DNA of 64,000 nucleotides from Shouchella miscanthi (GTDB taxonomy: Bacteria; Bacillota; Bacilli; Bacillales; Bacillaceae_D), in contig NZ_CP042163.1 in the NCBI RefSeq assembly GCF_007725405.1, positions 2,852,001 to 2,916,000 on the forward strand. The letters are read 5' to 3'. The notes beneath the pieces are model-generated. The model was not told the origin of the DNA and made no database searches. It saw only the letters and a program-made list of their open reading frames with translations. The position numbers and the translations under genes were made by a program. This document shows positions 23,213-32,560 of the stretch, piece after piece. Position 1 is the first letter of the stretch. Each line of letters begins with the position of its first letter.

Positions 23213-23475
23213 TATTCTCCTAATCCCTCTTTTACAACTTCTTCAATTGCTGCTAATGCTTCATCAGCGTCCGAACCTTCTGCTTTAATTGTTACATCAG
23301 CGCCTTGTCCAACACCTAATGACATAACACCCATAATGGATTTTAAGTTTACAGACTTTCCTTTGTACTCTAACGTAATATCTGAAGAGAATTGACCTGC
23401 TTTGTTCACAAGCTGTGTTGCTGGACGAGCATGAATTCCTGTTTCCGCTGTAATTTTAAACGTTTTTTCTGGCAT
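23212..23475 (-). CDS. ptsH: Phosphocarrier protein HPr
   Basis: An 87-residue PTS phosphocarrier. His15 is in [17 protein letters not shown], and the HprK-regulated Ser46 is in [13 protein letters not shown]. Ser-phosphorylated HPr is the CcpA co-repressor in Firmicutes, which links this gene to the cre sites elsewhere in the window. First gene of ptsHI with its own promoter. Confidence 0.97.
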   Translation of the reverse strand: MPEKTFKITAETGIHARPATQLVNKAGQFSSDITLEYKGKSVNLKSIMGVMSLGVGQGADVTIKAEGSDADEALAAIEEVVKEGLGE

Positions 23476-23625
23476 AATAAGTTCCTCTTTTCTATAGAAT
23501 AATTTAGTTGTGTCCGATTTTTTTGATCTTTCTCAACCATACCCGGAATGAGCAATAACTAACATCATGTTTCATTAAAAAATCTAAAACCTCATTCAGG
23601 CTAGATCTTTGTTTAAAACATCGTC

Positions 23626-23654
23626 ATTATAGCATGCCCCATTTCCCCTTTCAA
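23626..23654 (-). promoter_or_regulatory. Sigma-A promoter of ptsHI
   Basis: TTGAAA, 17 bases, TATAAT on the minus strand, leaving a leader of about 145 bases before ptsH. I see no antiterminator-type hairpin in this leader. Confidence 0.8.
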
Positions 23655-23756
23655 CACAAAAGAATCCTTATTTCTTTGTATTTAGACTAAATCCGACATC
23701 AAATGCTCACAAGCGTATTTCGACACCTTGTTTTAGAAGTTTTTTCATGAATGCTC

Positions 23757-23784
23757 ACATCTTCCATTCATTATACATATACTG
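23757..23784 (+). promoter_or_regulatory. Possible sigma-K promoter of gerE
   Basis: AC at 23757-23758, 17 bases, then CATATACTG, one base off the sigma-K -10 consensus CATANNNTA. It lies 65 bases before the gerE start. gerE is a sigma-K regulon gene in Bacillus subtilis. Confidence 0.45.
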
Positions 23785-23848
23785 TTTTGACTAAAGCCTT
23801 TCTGGTTACGATAGCCATCTCTTAGCCCGGCATGAAGGAGTGAACATA

Positions 23849-24073
23849 TTGAAAGGAGCAGACTTCGGACCTAAACCCTTGCTTACAAAAAGGGAACGCG
23901 AAGTATTCGAACTACTTGTCCAAGATCAAACGACAAAAGAAATAGCGAATCATCTTTTTATTAGCGAAAAAACCGTTCGTAATCACATTTCGAACACAAT
24001 GCAGAAATTGGGAGTAAAGGGGCGCTCTCAAGCAGTAATTGAGCTTATTCGACTTGGAGAAATTCAAATATAA
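23849..24073 (+). CDS. gerE: Mother-cell sporulation regulator GerE
   Basis: A LuxR-type helix-turn-helix protein of 74 residues with no receiver domain. KPLLTKREREVFELLVQDQTT and SEKTVRNHISNTMQKLGVKG are near identical to Bacillus GerE. GerE activates and represses late spore-coat genes under sigma-K. The start TTG 23849 (reads MKGADFGPKPLL) gives exactly the 74 residues of the Bacillus subtilis protein and is eight bases after aaggag; the GTG at 23840 overlaps that site. Confidence 0.95.
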   Translation: MKGADFGPKPLLTKREREVFELLVQDQTTKEIANHLFISEKTVRNHISNTMQKLGVKGRSQAVIELIRLGEIQI

Positions 24074-24099
24074 AAAAAGCCTGCAAAGGGCTTTTTTTA
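24073..24099. terminator. Bidirectional terminator between gerE and ysmA
   Basis: A short stem agcc/gggct flanked by runs of A and T on both sides, between two convergent genes. Confidence 0.75.
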
Positions 24100-24537
24100 T
24101 ATGCGTATTTTTTGCTTAATGGATTCTTGAAAAGGAGATGCCTTCCCTGTTTTTCCGTCAATTTGGACAAGTGAACCGCGGCCAAGCAAAGTCGGTTGAT
24201 CATTTACTAAGCCTAAATAATGAAGTTCCATTGACGAAGTCCCTAGCTGCTGAATCTTCACGCCAACGTTCACCTGATCTCCATATTTCATTTGTGCTAC
24301 ATAATCACACTGTAAGTCTGCAGTAACAATCATTAATCCATTGCCTTTTAGCCATTCTTCCATTAACCCTTTGCTTTCAAAAAAAGCTAAACGCGCTTGT
24401 TCAAAGTAAATAAAAGCAACGGTGTTATTCACATGTCCAAATGCATCTGTTTCCGAAAAACGAACGGAGATGTCTGTAAAGAAATCAAATTCTTTTTTCC
24501 AGTCTTCTAGATTTTCAATATATGCTGGTAACCGCAA
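24097..24537 (-). CDS. ysmA: Hot-dog fold acyl-CoA thioesterase YsmA
   Basis: A 146-residue thioesterase of the 4-hydroxybenzoyl-CoA thioesterase type. The conserved VRFSETDAFGHVNNTVAFIYFEQAR near residue 25 carries the catalytic Asp and His-Asn. GDQVNVGVKIQQLGTSSMEL follows near 86. It probably hydrolyses acyl-CoA; the exact substrate is unknown. Convergent with gerE and downstream of sdhB, as in Bacillus subtilis. Confidence 0.88.
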   Translation of the reverse strand: MRLPAYIENLEDWKKEFDFFTDISVRFSETDAFGHVNNTVAFIYFEQARLAFFESKGLMEEWLKGNGLMIVTADLQCDYVAQMKYGDQVNVGVKIQQLGTSSMELHYLGLVNDQPTLLGRGSLVQIDGKTGKASPFQESIKQKIRI

Positions 24538-24556
24538 AGGTATCGCTCCTTTTGAT

Positions 24557-24588
24557 AAAAAAAAGACTGCCTAAAAGACAGCCTTTTT
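24557..24588 (-). terminator. Terminator of sdhCAB
   Basis: The stem aggctgtc/ggcagtct with eight T on the minus strand, directly after the sdhB stop and before ysmA. Confidence 0.85.
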
Positions 24589-24594
24589 CGAGTT

Positions 24595-25344
24595 TTAATA
24601 ACTACCAAAGAAATTTTTAAAGGATTGCAGCGCCGTTGCACGATTCAGCGAGGCAATGGATGTTGTCAAAGGAATTCCTTTTGGACAAGACTGCACACAG
24701 TTTTGTGAGTTTCCACAATTCAACAGTCCCCCTTCATCCATTAATGCTTCAAGTCGTTCTTCTTTATTCATTTCACCAGTTGGATGAGCATTAAACAAAC
24801 GAACTTGTGACAATGCGGCTGGACCGATAAACTCTGATTTTGAGTTTACATTCGGACAAGACTCTAAACAAACACCACATGTCATACATTTTGAGAGTTC
24901 ATATGCCCATTGACGGCGTTTCTCAGGCATTCTCGGCCCTGGACCTAAATCATACGTACCATCGACCGGAATCCACGCTTTTACTTTCTTCAATGAGTCA
25001 AACATGCGGCTACGGTCTACCATTAAATCACGAACGATCGGGAATGTGCGCATTGGCTCTAAACGTATTGGCTGTTCCAGTTTATCAATTAAAGCTGTAC
25101 ACGATTGCTGTGGTTTGCCGTTAATGACCATTGAACATGCCCCACACACTTCTTCTAAGCAGTTCATATCCCACGCTACCGGTGTTGTACGCTCACCTTT
25201 CGCGTTAACTGGGTTACGTCGAATTTCCATCAAGCAAGAAATGACGTTAAGGTTTGGCCGATACGGAAGTTTAAATTCTTCATCGTATACGCTACCGTCT
25301 GGACCATCTTGTCTTGAGATAATAATCGTAATCATGTCACTCAT
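24595..25344 (-). CDS. sdhB: Succinate dehydrogenase iron-sulfur subunit
   Basis: The 249-residue electron-transfer subunit of complex II. Ligands of the 2Fe-2S centre lie in CLEEVCGACSMVINGK near residue 61, of the 4Fe-4S centre in CMTCGVCLESCP near 155, and of the 3Fe-4S centre in CGNSQNCVQSCPKGI near 210. It passes electrons from SdhA to the menaquinone site near SdhC. The start overlaps the sdhA stop by four bases. Confidence 0.97.
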   Translation of the reverse strand: MSDMITIIISRQDGPDGSVYDEEFKLPYRPNLNVISCLMEIRRNPVNAKGERTTPVAWDMNCLEEVCGACSMVINGKPQQSCTALIDKLEQPIRLEPMRTFPIVRDLMVDRSRMFDSLKKVKAWIPVDGTYDLGPGPRMPEKRRQWAYELSKCMTCGVCLESCPNVNSKSEFIGPAALSQVRLFNAHPTGEMNKEERLEALMDEGGLLNCGNSQNCVQSCPKGIPLTTSIASLNRATALQSFKNFFGSY

Positions 25345-27116
25345 TTCGCTGCAGCTCCTTTACTTTTTTGTGTATAGTCACGTTTACGCGGTTTAATAAG
25401 TGACGTATCGACTTCTTCATATTCAAAATCTGGAGCCCCTGTTGCTGGATTATACCAAGCTTTTGTTGTTTTTAAGAACTCTTCATCGTTACGCTCAGGG
25501 AAGTCTGGTTTGTAGTGAGCCCCGCGACTTTCATTACGATTGTACGCACCAATTGTAATAACCCTTGCAAGGTTTAACATTCCTTCTAATTGACGCGTAA
25601 AGGATGCCCCTTGGTTCGACCAGCGAGATGTGTCGTTAATGTTAATGTTTTTAAAGCGCTCCATTAGTTCTTGAATCTTTTCATCGGTTTTTAAAAGCTT
25701 ATCGTTGTAACGAACAACGGTTACGTTATCCGTCATCCATTCACCAAGCTCTTTATGAAGAACGTATGCATTTTCTTTACCGTCCATCTTTAGGATGGAT
25801 TCAAACTTATCTTGTTCTTTTTTCACTTCTCCTTCAAATAAAGAAGAGGACAAGTCTTCTGCTGCTTGATCTAATCCATTAATATAGTCAAGCGCTTTTG
25901 GACCTGCCACCATACCGCCGTAAATAGCAGATAGCAATGAGTTTGCACCTAAACGGTTTGCTCCGTGCTGAGAATAGTCACACTCACCAGCTGCGAATAG
26001 TCCAGGAATATTTGTCATTTGATCATAATCGACCCACATGCCACCCATTGAATAGTGAACAGCAGGGAAAATTTTCATTGGTACTTTACGAGGATCATCA
26101 CCCATGAACTTTTCATAAATTTCAATGATGCCGCCTAGTTTAATATCAAGTTCTTTTGGATCCTTGTGGGAAAGATCAAGATAAACCATGTTTTCCCCAT
26201 TAATGCCAAGACCTTCATCAACACATACATGAAAGATCTCACGTGTCGCAATATCACGAGGAACAAGGTTTCCATAAGCTGGATATTTCTCTTCTAAGAA
26301 ATACCAAGGCTTTCCGTCTTTATAAGTCCAAACTCGTCCACCCTCACCACGGGCTGACTCACTCATTAGACGCAATTTGTCGTCTCCTGGAATCGCTGTA
26401 GGATGAATTTGGATGAATTCACCGTTGGCATACGCTACACCTTGCTCATACAACTTCGCTGCTGCATAGCCTGTATTGATCATGGAATTCGTAGATTTTC
26501 CGAAGATAATTCCTGGTCCACCTGTTGCCATAATAACTGCATCGGCTGGAAAACTTCTAATTTCAGCAGAATTTAATTCTTGCGCCGTTAAGCCGCGACA
26601 AACCCCGTCATCAATAATGGCCGATAAAAACTCCCAACCTTCATATTTCGTTACGAGACCTTGTACTTCATAACGTCGAACTTGTTCATCTAGTGCATAA
26701 AGTAACTGCTGACCAGTTGTTGCCCCAGCAAAGGCTGTTCGGTGATGCTGCGTTCCACCAAAACGACGGAAATCAAGTAATCCCTCTGGTGTTCGATTAA
26801 ACATCACGCCCATTCGGTCCATCAAATGGATAATAGACGGTGCTGCGTCTGCCATTGCTTTTACTGGAGGTTGGTTTGCTAAGAAATCGCCTCCATAAAC
26901 CGTATCATCAAAATGTAGTGCCGGAGAATCTCCTTCTCCTTTTGTATTAACCGCTCCATTAATACCACCTTGGGCACAAACAGAGTGGGAACGTTTTACT
27001 GGTACAATTGAAAAGAGATCAACAGGAACCCCTTTTTCAGCAATTTTTATGGCTGCCATCAAGCCAGCTAAACCGCCGCCAACTACAGCTATTCTTCCTT
27101 TACTCATTTCGTCCAC
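25341..27116 (-). CDS. sdhA: Succinate dehydrogenase flavoprotein subunit
   Basis: SdhA, 591 residues, oxidises succinate with covalently bound FAD. It has the dinucleotide motif VVGGGLAGLMAAIK at residue 10, and the FAD-linking His context RSHSVCAQGGINGAVN near 43. HPTAIPG near 255 and ARGEGGRVW near 271 mark the substrate site. HYSMGGMWVD near 354 and GANRLGANSLL near 389 are further FAD and active-site signatures. The capping and C-terminal helical domains are complete. Middle gene of sdhCAB. Confidence 0.97.
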   Translation of the reverse strand: MDEMSKGRIAVVGGGLAGLMAAIKIAEKGVPVDLFSIVPVKRSHSVCAQGGINGAVNTKGEGDSPALHFDDTVYGGDFLANQPPVKAMADAAPSIIHLMDRMGVMFNRTPEGLLDFRRFGGTQHHRTAFAGATTGQQLLYALDEQVRRYEVQGLVTKYEGWEFLSAIIDDGVCRGLTAQELNSAEIRSFPADAVIMATGGPGIIFGKSTNSMINTGYAAAKLYEQGVAYANGEFIQIHPTAIPGDDKLRLMSESARGEGGRVWTYKDGKPWYFLEEKYPAYGNLVPRDIATREIFHVCVDEGLGINGENMVYLDLSHKDPKELDIKLGGIIEIYEKFMGDDPRKVPMKIFPAVHYSMGGMWVDYDQMTNIPGLFAAGECDYSQHGANRLGANSLLSAIYGGMVAGPKALDYINGLDQAAEDLSSSLFEGEVKKEQDKFESILKMDGKENAYVLHKELGEWMTDNVTVVRYNDKLLKTDEKIQELMERFKNININDTSRWSNQGASFTRQLEGMLNLARVITIGAYNRNESRGAHYKPDFPERNDEEFLKTTKAWYNPATGAPDFEYEEVDTSLIKPRKRDYTQKSKGAAAK

Positions 27117-27139
27117 TCCCTATACGTTGCAAGTCTTAT

Positions 27140-27748
27140 TTACACAAATGCTAGAGCTGAAGCAACACCTACATATGTAAGTGCTATAAAAACGACGATC
27201 GATACATACGTCATAATCTTTTGCGACTTAGGTGTTACGGTAATTCCCCACGATACTGCGAAAGACCATAATCCATTTGCAAAATGGAAGGTTGCTGCCA
27301 CGATACCCACTATATAAAATGCAAACATCCAATTGTTTTGCAAGATATTTGCCATCATTTCGTAATTTACTTCTTGACCAAACATAGCTTGGACTCTTGT
27401 ATCCCAGACATGCCAAGCGATAAAGATCACTAAGAAAACGCCTGATACACGTTGTAACAAGAACATCCAGTTTCTAAAAAATCCATAGCGGCTTGTGTTG
27501 CTTTTGCCTTTAAAAGCAATAAAAATGCCATAAACTGCGTGGAACATAATTGGTAAAAAGATAATAAAAATTTCAAGTGCATAGCGAAATGGAAGGCTTT
27601 CCATAAAGTGTGCAGCTTGGTTAAAAGCTTCTGGACCTCTTGTTGCAAAATGATTAATAACAAAGTGCTGAATTAAAAAGATACCAATAGGAATAACTCC
27701 TAATAACGAATGCAGTCTTCGATTAAAGTACTCTAAATTACTCGGCAT
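27140..27748 (-). CDS. sdhC: Succinate dehydrogenase cytochrome b558 subunit
   Basis: A 202-residue di-heme membrane anchor with five hydrophobic segments. Candidate heme-ligand His residues lie in LHSLLGV (near 13), QHFVINHFA (near 28), MFHAVYG (near 70), AWHVWD (near 113) and TFHFANG (near 155). It transfers electrons to menaquinone. The open frame extends 37 codons upstream, but ATG 27748 (MPSNLEYFNRR) lies behind tggaggga and matches the Bacillus protein length. Confidence 0.96.
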   Translation of the reverse strand: MPSNLEYFNRRLHSLLGVIPIGIFLIQHFVINHFATRGPEAFNQAAHFMESLPFRYALEIFIIFLPIMFHAVYGIFIAFKGKSNTSRYGFFRNWMFLLQRVSGVFLVIFIAWHVWDTRVQAMFGQEVNYEMMANILQNNWMFAFYIVGIVAATFHFANGLWSFAVSWGITVTPKSQKIMTYVSIVVFIALTYVGVASALAFV

Positions 27749-27898
27749 ACACGTTCCCTCCACAAATGTTTTCCAGTTTCTTACCCCTTTTAGAAATGAA
27801 TGACAATTTCTATCTCTTTCGTATACATGTACCTCCCGCTTCATTTCTTGCCTATTCACAAAAATTCAACAAAACTATGAAACAAACAGAACACTTTC

Positions 27899-27927
27899 AT
27901 TTTACTCCTAGGGGTTTTTTGAGTCAA
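27899..27927 (-). promoter_or_regulatory. Sigma-A promoter of sdhCAB
   Basis: TTGACT, 17 bases, TAAAAT on the minus strand, with a leader of about 145 bases before sdhC. Confidence 0.8.
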
Positions 27928-28042
27928 GAAAACGGATTCAATTCTTATTGATTTAAAAGGGTTTTGAATCTTCTGTCCAATCGATCATTTAAAAAGGCTG
28001 ACAAATGATTCAAAGAACTGTACTATAGAAGGAGCAATTTTT

Positions 28043-28465
28043 TTGAATCAATGGGGTGCTGTTATGAGTGAAACAAACCAGCAATTAAAAGGCTACGAAT
28101 TAATCCGAAATGATGTGCTTCAACTTGTTCTAGGCAAGGAGCATGACCACTTATTGTATTGGGTTGGAAAATCGTTAGCACGAAAGTATAAGCTAGAACA
28201 AATAGAAGAACTACATACGTTTTTTAAACAAGTGTATTGGGGAGACCTCTCCTTAGTTAAACAAAAGAAAAATGAGTGGTACTATGAATTAAGCGGAGAA
28301 TGGATGACGAAAGAAGATGAACGGTCGTACCAATTAGAAGCAGGATTTCTAGCAGAAACACTTGAAACCCAGTTTGCCGTTGCAACCGCCGCGACCTATA
28401 CAAAAAAAGGCAAAGCGATACGCCTTACCGTTCATTTTGACCATAAAGACACAGTAGCCATTTAA
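28043..28465 (+). CDS. yslB: YslB, DUF2507 protein
   Basis: A 140-residue soluble protein of the DUF2507/YslB family, found beside sdhC in Bacillus. GYELIRNDVLQLVLGKEHDHLLYW near residue 15 and GFLAETLE near 105 are the recognisable parts. The fold is related to V4R/ligand-binding domains; the function is unknown. The TTG at 28043 is eight bases after aaggag. The ATG at 28064 (MSETNQQL) also has a ggggtg site and remains possible. Divergent from sdhCAB. Confidence 0.85.
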   Translation: MNQWGAVMSETNQQLKGYELIRNDVLQLVLGKEHDHLLYWVGKSLARKYKLEQIEELHTFFKQVYWGDLSLVKQKKNEWYYELSGEWMTKEDERSYQLEAGFLAETLETQFAVATAATYTKKGKAIRLTVHFDHKDTVAI

Positions 28466-28470
28466 TTAGA

Positions 28471-28505
28471 AAAAACTGCAGTTTACTTTTCTGACTGCAG
28501 TTTTT
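28471..28505. terminator. Bidirectional terminator between yslB and uvrC
   Basis: The perfect stem aaaaactgcag/ctgcagttttt between convergent genes; it overlaps the uvrC stop codon. Confidence 0.85.
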
Positions 28506-30258
28506 CATATATTTGCTTAGCTACGTTTCTTGGCACATACTCTGCCAATTGATCCATACTCGCTTCGCGCATTTTCTTCATCGAGCCAAACGCCTTTAAG
28601 AGCGTTCGCTTACGTTTTTCGCCTACACCAGAGATGTCGTCAAGCGCAGATTGAAAAAAACTCTTCGAACGGGTTTGGCGATGAAATGTAATAGCAAATC
28701 GGTGCACTTCATCTTGTATACGCTGTAGCAAATAGAACTCATGGCTATCGCGCTTTAATGTTACTACTTCAGGTGGGCTACCTATGAGGAGCTGTGATGT
28801 TTTGTGAGTCGCGTCTTTTGCAAGACCACATACAGGAATCGACAGCCCTAACTCATCCTCTACGACTTCTTTTGCTGCTGTAATTTGACCAGTACCCCCA
28901 TCAATAACAATTAAATCTGGTAATGGCGCCTCTTCTTTAAGCAACCGTATATAACGTCTTCGCACTACTTCGCGCATGGAGCCATAATCATCGGGCCCTG
29001 CCACTGTCTTAATTTTATACTTTCGATAATGTTTTCGAGCCGGCTTCCCATCAATAAATGTCACCATCGCAGAGACCGGATCTACTCCTTGAATATTGGA
29101 ATTATCAAACGCTTCAATGCGGTAAGGTGTTGAAATATTCATCGCTTTCCCTAGACGTTCAACGGCTTTAATTGTTCGTTCTTCGTCTCGCTCGATTAAC
29201 GAAAATTTCTCTTTTAATGCAATTGCTGCATTTTCTTCAGCTAGATCAAGGAGAGATTTCTTCTGTCCTCTTTTTGGTTGGCTGACTTTTATGTTCAAAA
29301 GCTCTGTTAATAGTTCTGCATCCACATGTTCAGACACAAACAGTTCTTTTGGTTTAATATGGTTTTTTTCTAAATAAAACTGCGCAATGAAGGAGAGCAG
29401 CTCTTCAGATGCTTCTTGATAAATTGGAAACATGGCGACATCCCGTTCAATTAACCGCCCTTGTCGCACGAAAAAGACTTGTACACACATCCAGCCCTTA
29501 TCATATGAAAACCCAAATACATCTCGATCGGTTTGATCTGAAAAGGACATTTTTTGCTTTTCCATCACTTTATCCATTTGAATCAACGTATCTCTTAGTT
29601 CTTGGGCACGTTCAAAGTCTAGCTTTTCTGCTGCTTCTGTCATTTTCGCTTGAAGACTTTCCTTTATTTCGGTATGACCATACTTTAAAAAGCGAGTAAT
29701 TTCATGAACCATTTCTTGGTTTTGTTTATCGGTGACGTTATACACACACGGGGCTAAACATTGACCAATATGATAATACAAACAAACGCTATCTGGCATC
29801 TTACGGCACTTTCGTAGAGGATACAACCGATCTAACAGCTTTTTTGTGTCAGAAGCAGCCCCTGCGTTTGGATACGGTCCAAAGTACTTTCCGCCATCTT
29901 TTTTCACTTGACGCGTAATGACAAGGCGAGGATGTTTTTCATTGGTTATCTTTATATATGGAAAGCTTTTATCATCTTTTAACAGCACATTATATTTAGG
30001 ATCATGCTTTTTAATTAATGTCAATTCAAGAATTAAAGCTTCAATATTGGTAGAGGTGACAATATATTCAAAATCATGAATTTCTGTAACTAAACGCTGC
30101 GTCTTGGTATCGTGGCTGCCAGTAAAATAAGAGCGAACACGGTTCTTGAGAACTTTCGCTTTTCCTACATAAATAATCGTTCCTTGCCTATCTTTCATTA
30201 AATAACAACCAGGTTTATCAGGAAGAAGCGGAAGTTTATTTTGAATGGCATCATTCAT
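28483..30258 (-). CDS. uvrC: Excinuclease ABC subunit C
   Basis: UvrC, 591 residues, makes both incisions in nucleotide excision repair. The N-terminal GIY-YIG nuclease starts at [27 protein letters not shown] Cys-rich linker follows ([21 protein letters not shown] near 150). The UVR motif is near 200-235, and the RNase H-like C-terminal nuclease spans about 380-540 ([24 protein letters not shown]). It ends in helix-hairpin-helix motifs. lysC, which lies next to uvrC in Bacillus subtilis, is absent. Confidence 0.97.
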   Translation of the reverse strand: MNDAIQNKLPLLPDKPGCYLMKDRQGTIIYVGKAKVLKNRVRSYFTGSHDTKTQRLVTEIHDFEYIVTSTNIEALILELTLIKKHDPKYNVLLKDDKSFPYIKITNEKHPRLVITRQVKKDGGKYFGPYPNAGAASDTKKLLDRLYPLRKCRKMPDSVCLYYHIGQCLAPCVYNVTDKQNQEMVHEITRFLKYGHTEIKESLQAKMTEAAEKLDFERAQELRDTLIQMDKVMEKQKMSFSDQTDRDVFGFSYDKGWMCVQVFFVRQGRLIERDVAMFPIYQEASEELLSFIAQFYLEKNHIKPKELFVSEHVDAELLTELLNIKVSQPKRGQKKSLLDLAEENAAIALKEKFSLIERDEERTIKAVERLGKAMNISTPYRIEAFDNSNIQGVDPVSAMVTFIDGKPARKHYRKYKIKTVAGPDDYGSMREVVRRRYIRLLKEEAPLPDLIVIDGGTGQITAAKEVVEDELGLSIPVCGLAKDATHKTSQLLIGSPPEVVTLKRDSHEFYLLQRIQDEVHRFAITFHRQTRSKSFFQSALDDISGVGEKRKRTLLKAFGSMKKMREASMDQLAEYVPRNVAKQIYEKLQSEK

Positions 30259-30278
30259 AAATTGACCTCCTATGTGTA

Positions 30279-30311
30279 AAAAAACCGCCTCCCTTTTAAA
30301 AGAAGGCGGAT
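30279..30311 (-). terminator. Terminator of trxA
   Basis: The stem ccgcct/ggcgg with a T-run on the minus strand, just after the trxA stop. Confidence 0.8.
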
Positions 30312-30315
30312 CGTC

Positions 30316-30630
30316 TTACATTTGTTTGTTAAGAAGTTCAGCTAGCGCTTCTTTTGGTTGGAAGCCAACAGCTTTGTCAACGACTTCTCCGTCTTTAAGA
30401 ACAAGTAAAGTTGGAATACTCATCACACCAAATTTACCAGCTGTTTCTTGATTTTCGTCAACGTCTACTTTAACGATTTTCGCTTTATCGCCAAGGTCTC
30501 CATCTAACTCTTCAAGAACTGGTGCAATCATCTTACAAGGTCCACACCAAGGTGCCCAAAAATCAACGAGTACAACACCGTCTTTTGTTTCTTCTGTAAA
30601 GTTTTGATCAGTTGCGTTTACAATTGCCAT
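30316..30630 (-). CDS. trxA: Thioredoxin
   Basis: A 104-residue thiol-disulfide reductase with the [10 protein letters not shown] active site near residue 28 and the cis-Pro in [12 protein letters not shown] near 73. The ATG at 30630 ([11 protein letters not shown]) behind gggga gives the same length as Bacillus subtilis TrxA; 27 in-frame upstream codons are leader. The gene order etfA-trxA-uvrC is conserved. Confidence 0.97.
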   Translation of the reverse strand: MAIVNATDQNFTEETKDGVVLVDFWAPWCGPCKMIAPVLEELDGDLGDKAKIVKVDVDENQETAGKFGVMSIPTLLVLKDGEVVDKAVGFQPKEALAELLNKQM

Positions 30631-30756
30631 TTTTAAAAATCCCCTTTCCATTACAACGTGCTTTAAGTATAACACTTCCATTTGAAGCAAGAAAATAATT
30701 TGCTCTATCATGTAGAGTGCCCACTGTTGATTTATGATAAACGATAAAGTTATAAA

Positions 30757-30786
30757 AGAAAAGCCACTTGCTCAAGCAAATGGCTT
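30757..30786 (-). terminator. Terminator of fadR-fadB-etfBA
   Basis: The stem aagccatttgc/gcaagtggctt with a T-rich tail on the minus strand, seven bases after the etfA stop. Confidence 0.8.
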
Positions 30787-30792
30787 ACAACT

Positions 30793-31758
30793 TTAATTTG
30801 TTACCAATACGTTGCGTAATTCTTCTGTTAAAAGCGGTACTATTTCAAACAAGTCTCCAACAATCCCGTAGTCAGCTACCTCAAAAATGGGTGCTTCCGG
30901 ATCTTTATTAATAGCGACAATGACTTTTGAATTCGACATACCCGCCAAATGTTGAATAGCTCCAGATAAACCAATAGCAAAGTACAAATCAGGTGTTACC
31001 ACTTTTCCTGTTTGCCCAATCTGCAATGAATAATCACAGTACTCAGCATCACATGCACCTCGAGAAGCCCCGATTGCACCGCCAAGAAGCTCAGCTAATT
31101 CTTCTAACGGTTTAAAGCCGTCAGTACTTTTAACGCCTCGTCCTCCTGCTACAATGACATTCGCTTCAGATAGATCCACTCCGCCTGTCGCTTTCTTTAC
31201 AACTTCTTTTACAACTGTGCGTAAATCACGAATATCAACTGCTAGTGTTTCCACTTCACCTGTTTTCGTATCATCTTTTTCAAGTGCCAAAATATTGTTT
31301 GGACGGATTGTAACAATCATTTTGTCGCTTTCTGTTGTTCGTTTTTCAAATGCCTTCCCAGAGTATATCGGTCTTGTGAAGTGCAGATCATCAATTGCAA
31401 CAACGTCTGAAAATAGTGCCGCATCCATTTTCACAGCGAGTCGCGGAGAAACGTCTTTCCCTATAGACGTATGACCAAGAACCACAGCATCTGGATTTTC
31501 TTTGTCAAACACTTGTAAAAATGCCTGTTTAAACCCATCGGTCGTGTAGTGTTTAAGTGCCTCATTCTCTACTGCGATGACACGGTCTGCTCCATATGCA
31601 AACAACGTTTTCGCAAGATCCTTCACCGTATCGCCAGCTAAAACTGCTACGATCTCTCCTCCATCAGCAATTTGTTGTGCAGCTCCAATTGATTCAAACG
31701 ATACGTTTCTTAACTCACCATTTTTCGCCTCTGCAAGAACAAGTGTTTTTCTACTCAT
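30793..31758 (-). CDS. etfA: Electron transfer flavoprotein alpha subunit
   Basis: A 321-residue FAD-binding subunit that takes electrons from acyl-CoA dehydrogenases. The FAD-binding C-terminal domain shows ANVIVAGGRGVKS near residue 200, IGASRGACDAEYC near 230 and AIQHLAGMSNSKVIVAINKDPEAPIF near 265-290. Last gene of the fadR-fadB-etfB-etfA operon, 14 bases after etfB, behind an aaaggagg site. Confidence 0.96.
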   Translation of the reverse strand: MSRKTLVLAEAKNGELRNVSFESIGAAQQIADGGEIVAVLAGDTVKDLAKTLFAYGADRVIAVENEALKHYTTDGFKQAFLQVFDKENPDAVVLGHTSIGKDVSPRLAVKMDAALFSDVVAIDDLHFTRPIYSGKAFEKRTTESDKMIVTIRPNNILALEKDDTKTGEVETLAVDIRDLRTVVKEVVKKATGGVDLSEANVIVAGGRGVKSTDGFKPLEELAELLGGAIGASRGACDAEYCDYSLQIGQTGKVVTPDLYFAIGLSGAIQHLAGMSNSKVIVAINKDPEAPIFEVADYGIVGDLFEIVPLLTEELRNVLVTN

Positions 31759-31772
31759 GATGAAGCCTCCTT

Positions 31773-32543
31773 TTATATCACTTTCGCTTCTGATCGTAAT
31801 AATGAAACAAGTTCTTTCACTTGTTCGCTTGGTTCGCCTTCTAATTTCTTACCAGCTTGTTTTTCAGGTGGTAAATACACTTCGCTAACGGACGTTTTTG
31901 CTTCAACATCCTCTTCATCCACATCTAAATCATCAAGGTCAAGTGTTTCTAGAGGCTTCTTCTTCGCTTTCATAATCCCCGGCAAAGAAGGGTAGCGTGG
32001 CTCGTTTAAGCCTTGTTGAGCCGTTACGAGCAAAGGCAGCTGCGCTTCTACTTTTTCTTCGTCTCCTTCCACGTCACGAACAATAGATGCGGTTTGACCA
32101 TCAATGGAAAGACTTGTAATCGTTGTTACTTGCGGAATATCTAATAGTTCTGCAAGCCTTGGACCAACCTGGCCAGATCCACCATCAACGGCTACATTTC
32201 CAGCTAGTATAATATCGAAATCCTGCTCTTTAAAATAAGCGTGTAATAATGATGCTGTGGTATAGGGGTCACTCTCTTCAACCTCTTCGCGGTCAAGAAG
32301 CACGGCTTTATCTGCCCCCATCGCTAATGCGGTGCGAAGTTGTTTTTCCGCATCTTCTTCGCCTACCGTTACAACTGTTACTTCCCCACCATGAGCTTCT
32401 CGAAGAACGAGCGCTTCTTCTACAGCGTATTCATCATAAGGATTAATAATAAATTCTGCACCATCTTCTTGGACTTTTCCATTTGTTATCGTAATTTTTT
32501 CCTCTGTGTCAAAGGTGCGCTTTAAAATAACAAAAATATTCAT
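31773..32543 (-). CDS. etfB: Electron transfer flavoprotein beta subunit
   Basis: A 256-residue partner of EtfA that binds AMP. VVTVGEEDAEKQLRTALAMGADKAVLL near residues 58-84 and DIILAGNVAVDGGSGQVGPRLAELL near 110-134 are family signatures. The C-terminal arm, rich in acidic residues, reaches over EtfA in known structures. Part of the FadR-controlled operon. Confidence 0.96.
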   Translation of the reverse strand: MNIFVILKRTFDTEEKITITNGKVQEDGAEFIINPYDEYAVEEALVLREAHGGEVTVVTVGEEDAEKQLRTALAMGADKAVLLDREEVEESDPYTTASLLHAYFKEQDFDIILAGNVAVDGGSGQVGPRLAELLDIPQVTTITSLSIDGQTASIVRDVEGDEEKVEAQLPLLVTAQQGLNEPRYPSLPGIMKAKKKPLETLDLDDLDVDEEDVEAKTSVSEVYLPPEKQAGKKLEGEPSEQVKELVSLLRSEAKVI

Positions 32544-32560
32544 CTATAAACCCTCCTCTA

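Noticed and set aside
23476-23625. Possible riboswitch or antiterminator leader before ptsH
   Set aside because: The 145-base leader has no strong hairpin followed by a T-run and no recognised conserved core.
25004-25396. Plus-strand frame antisense to sdhB/sdhA
   Set aside because: Entirely within conserved sdhB and the sdhA end; a shadow frame.
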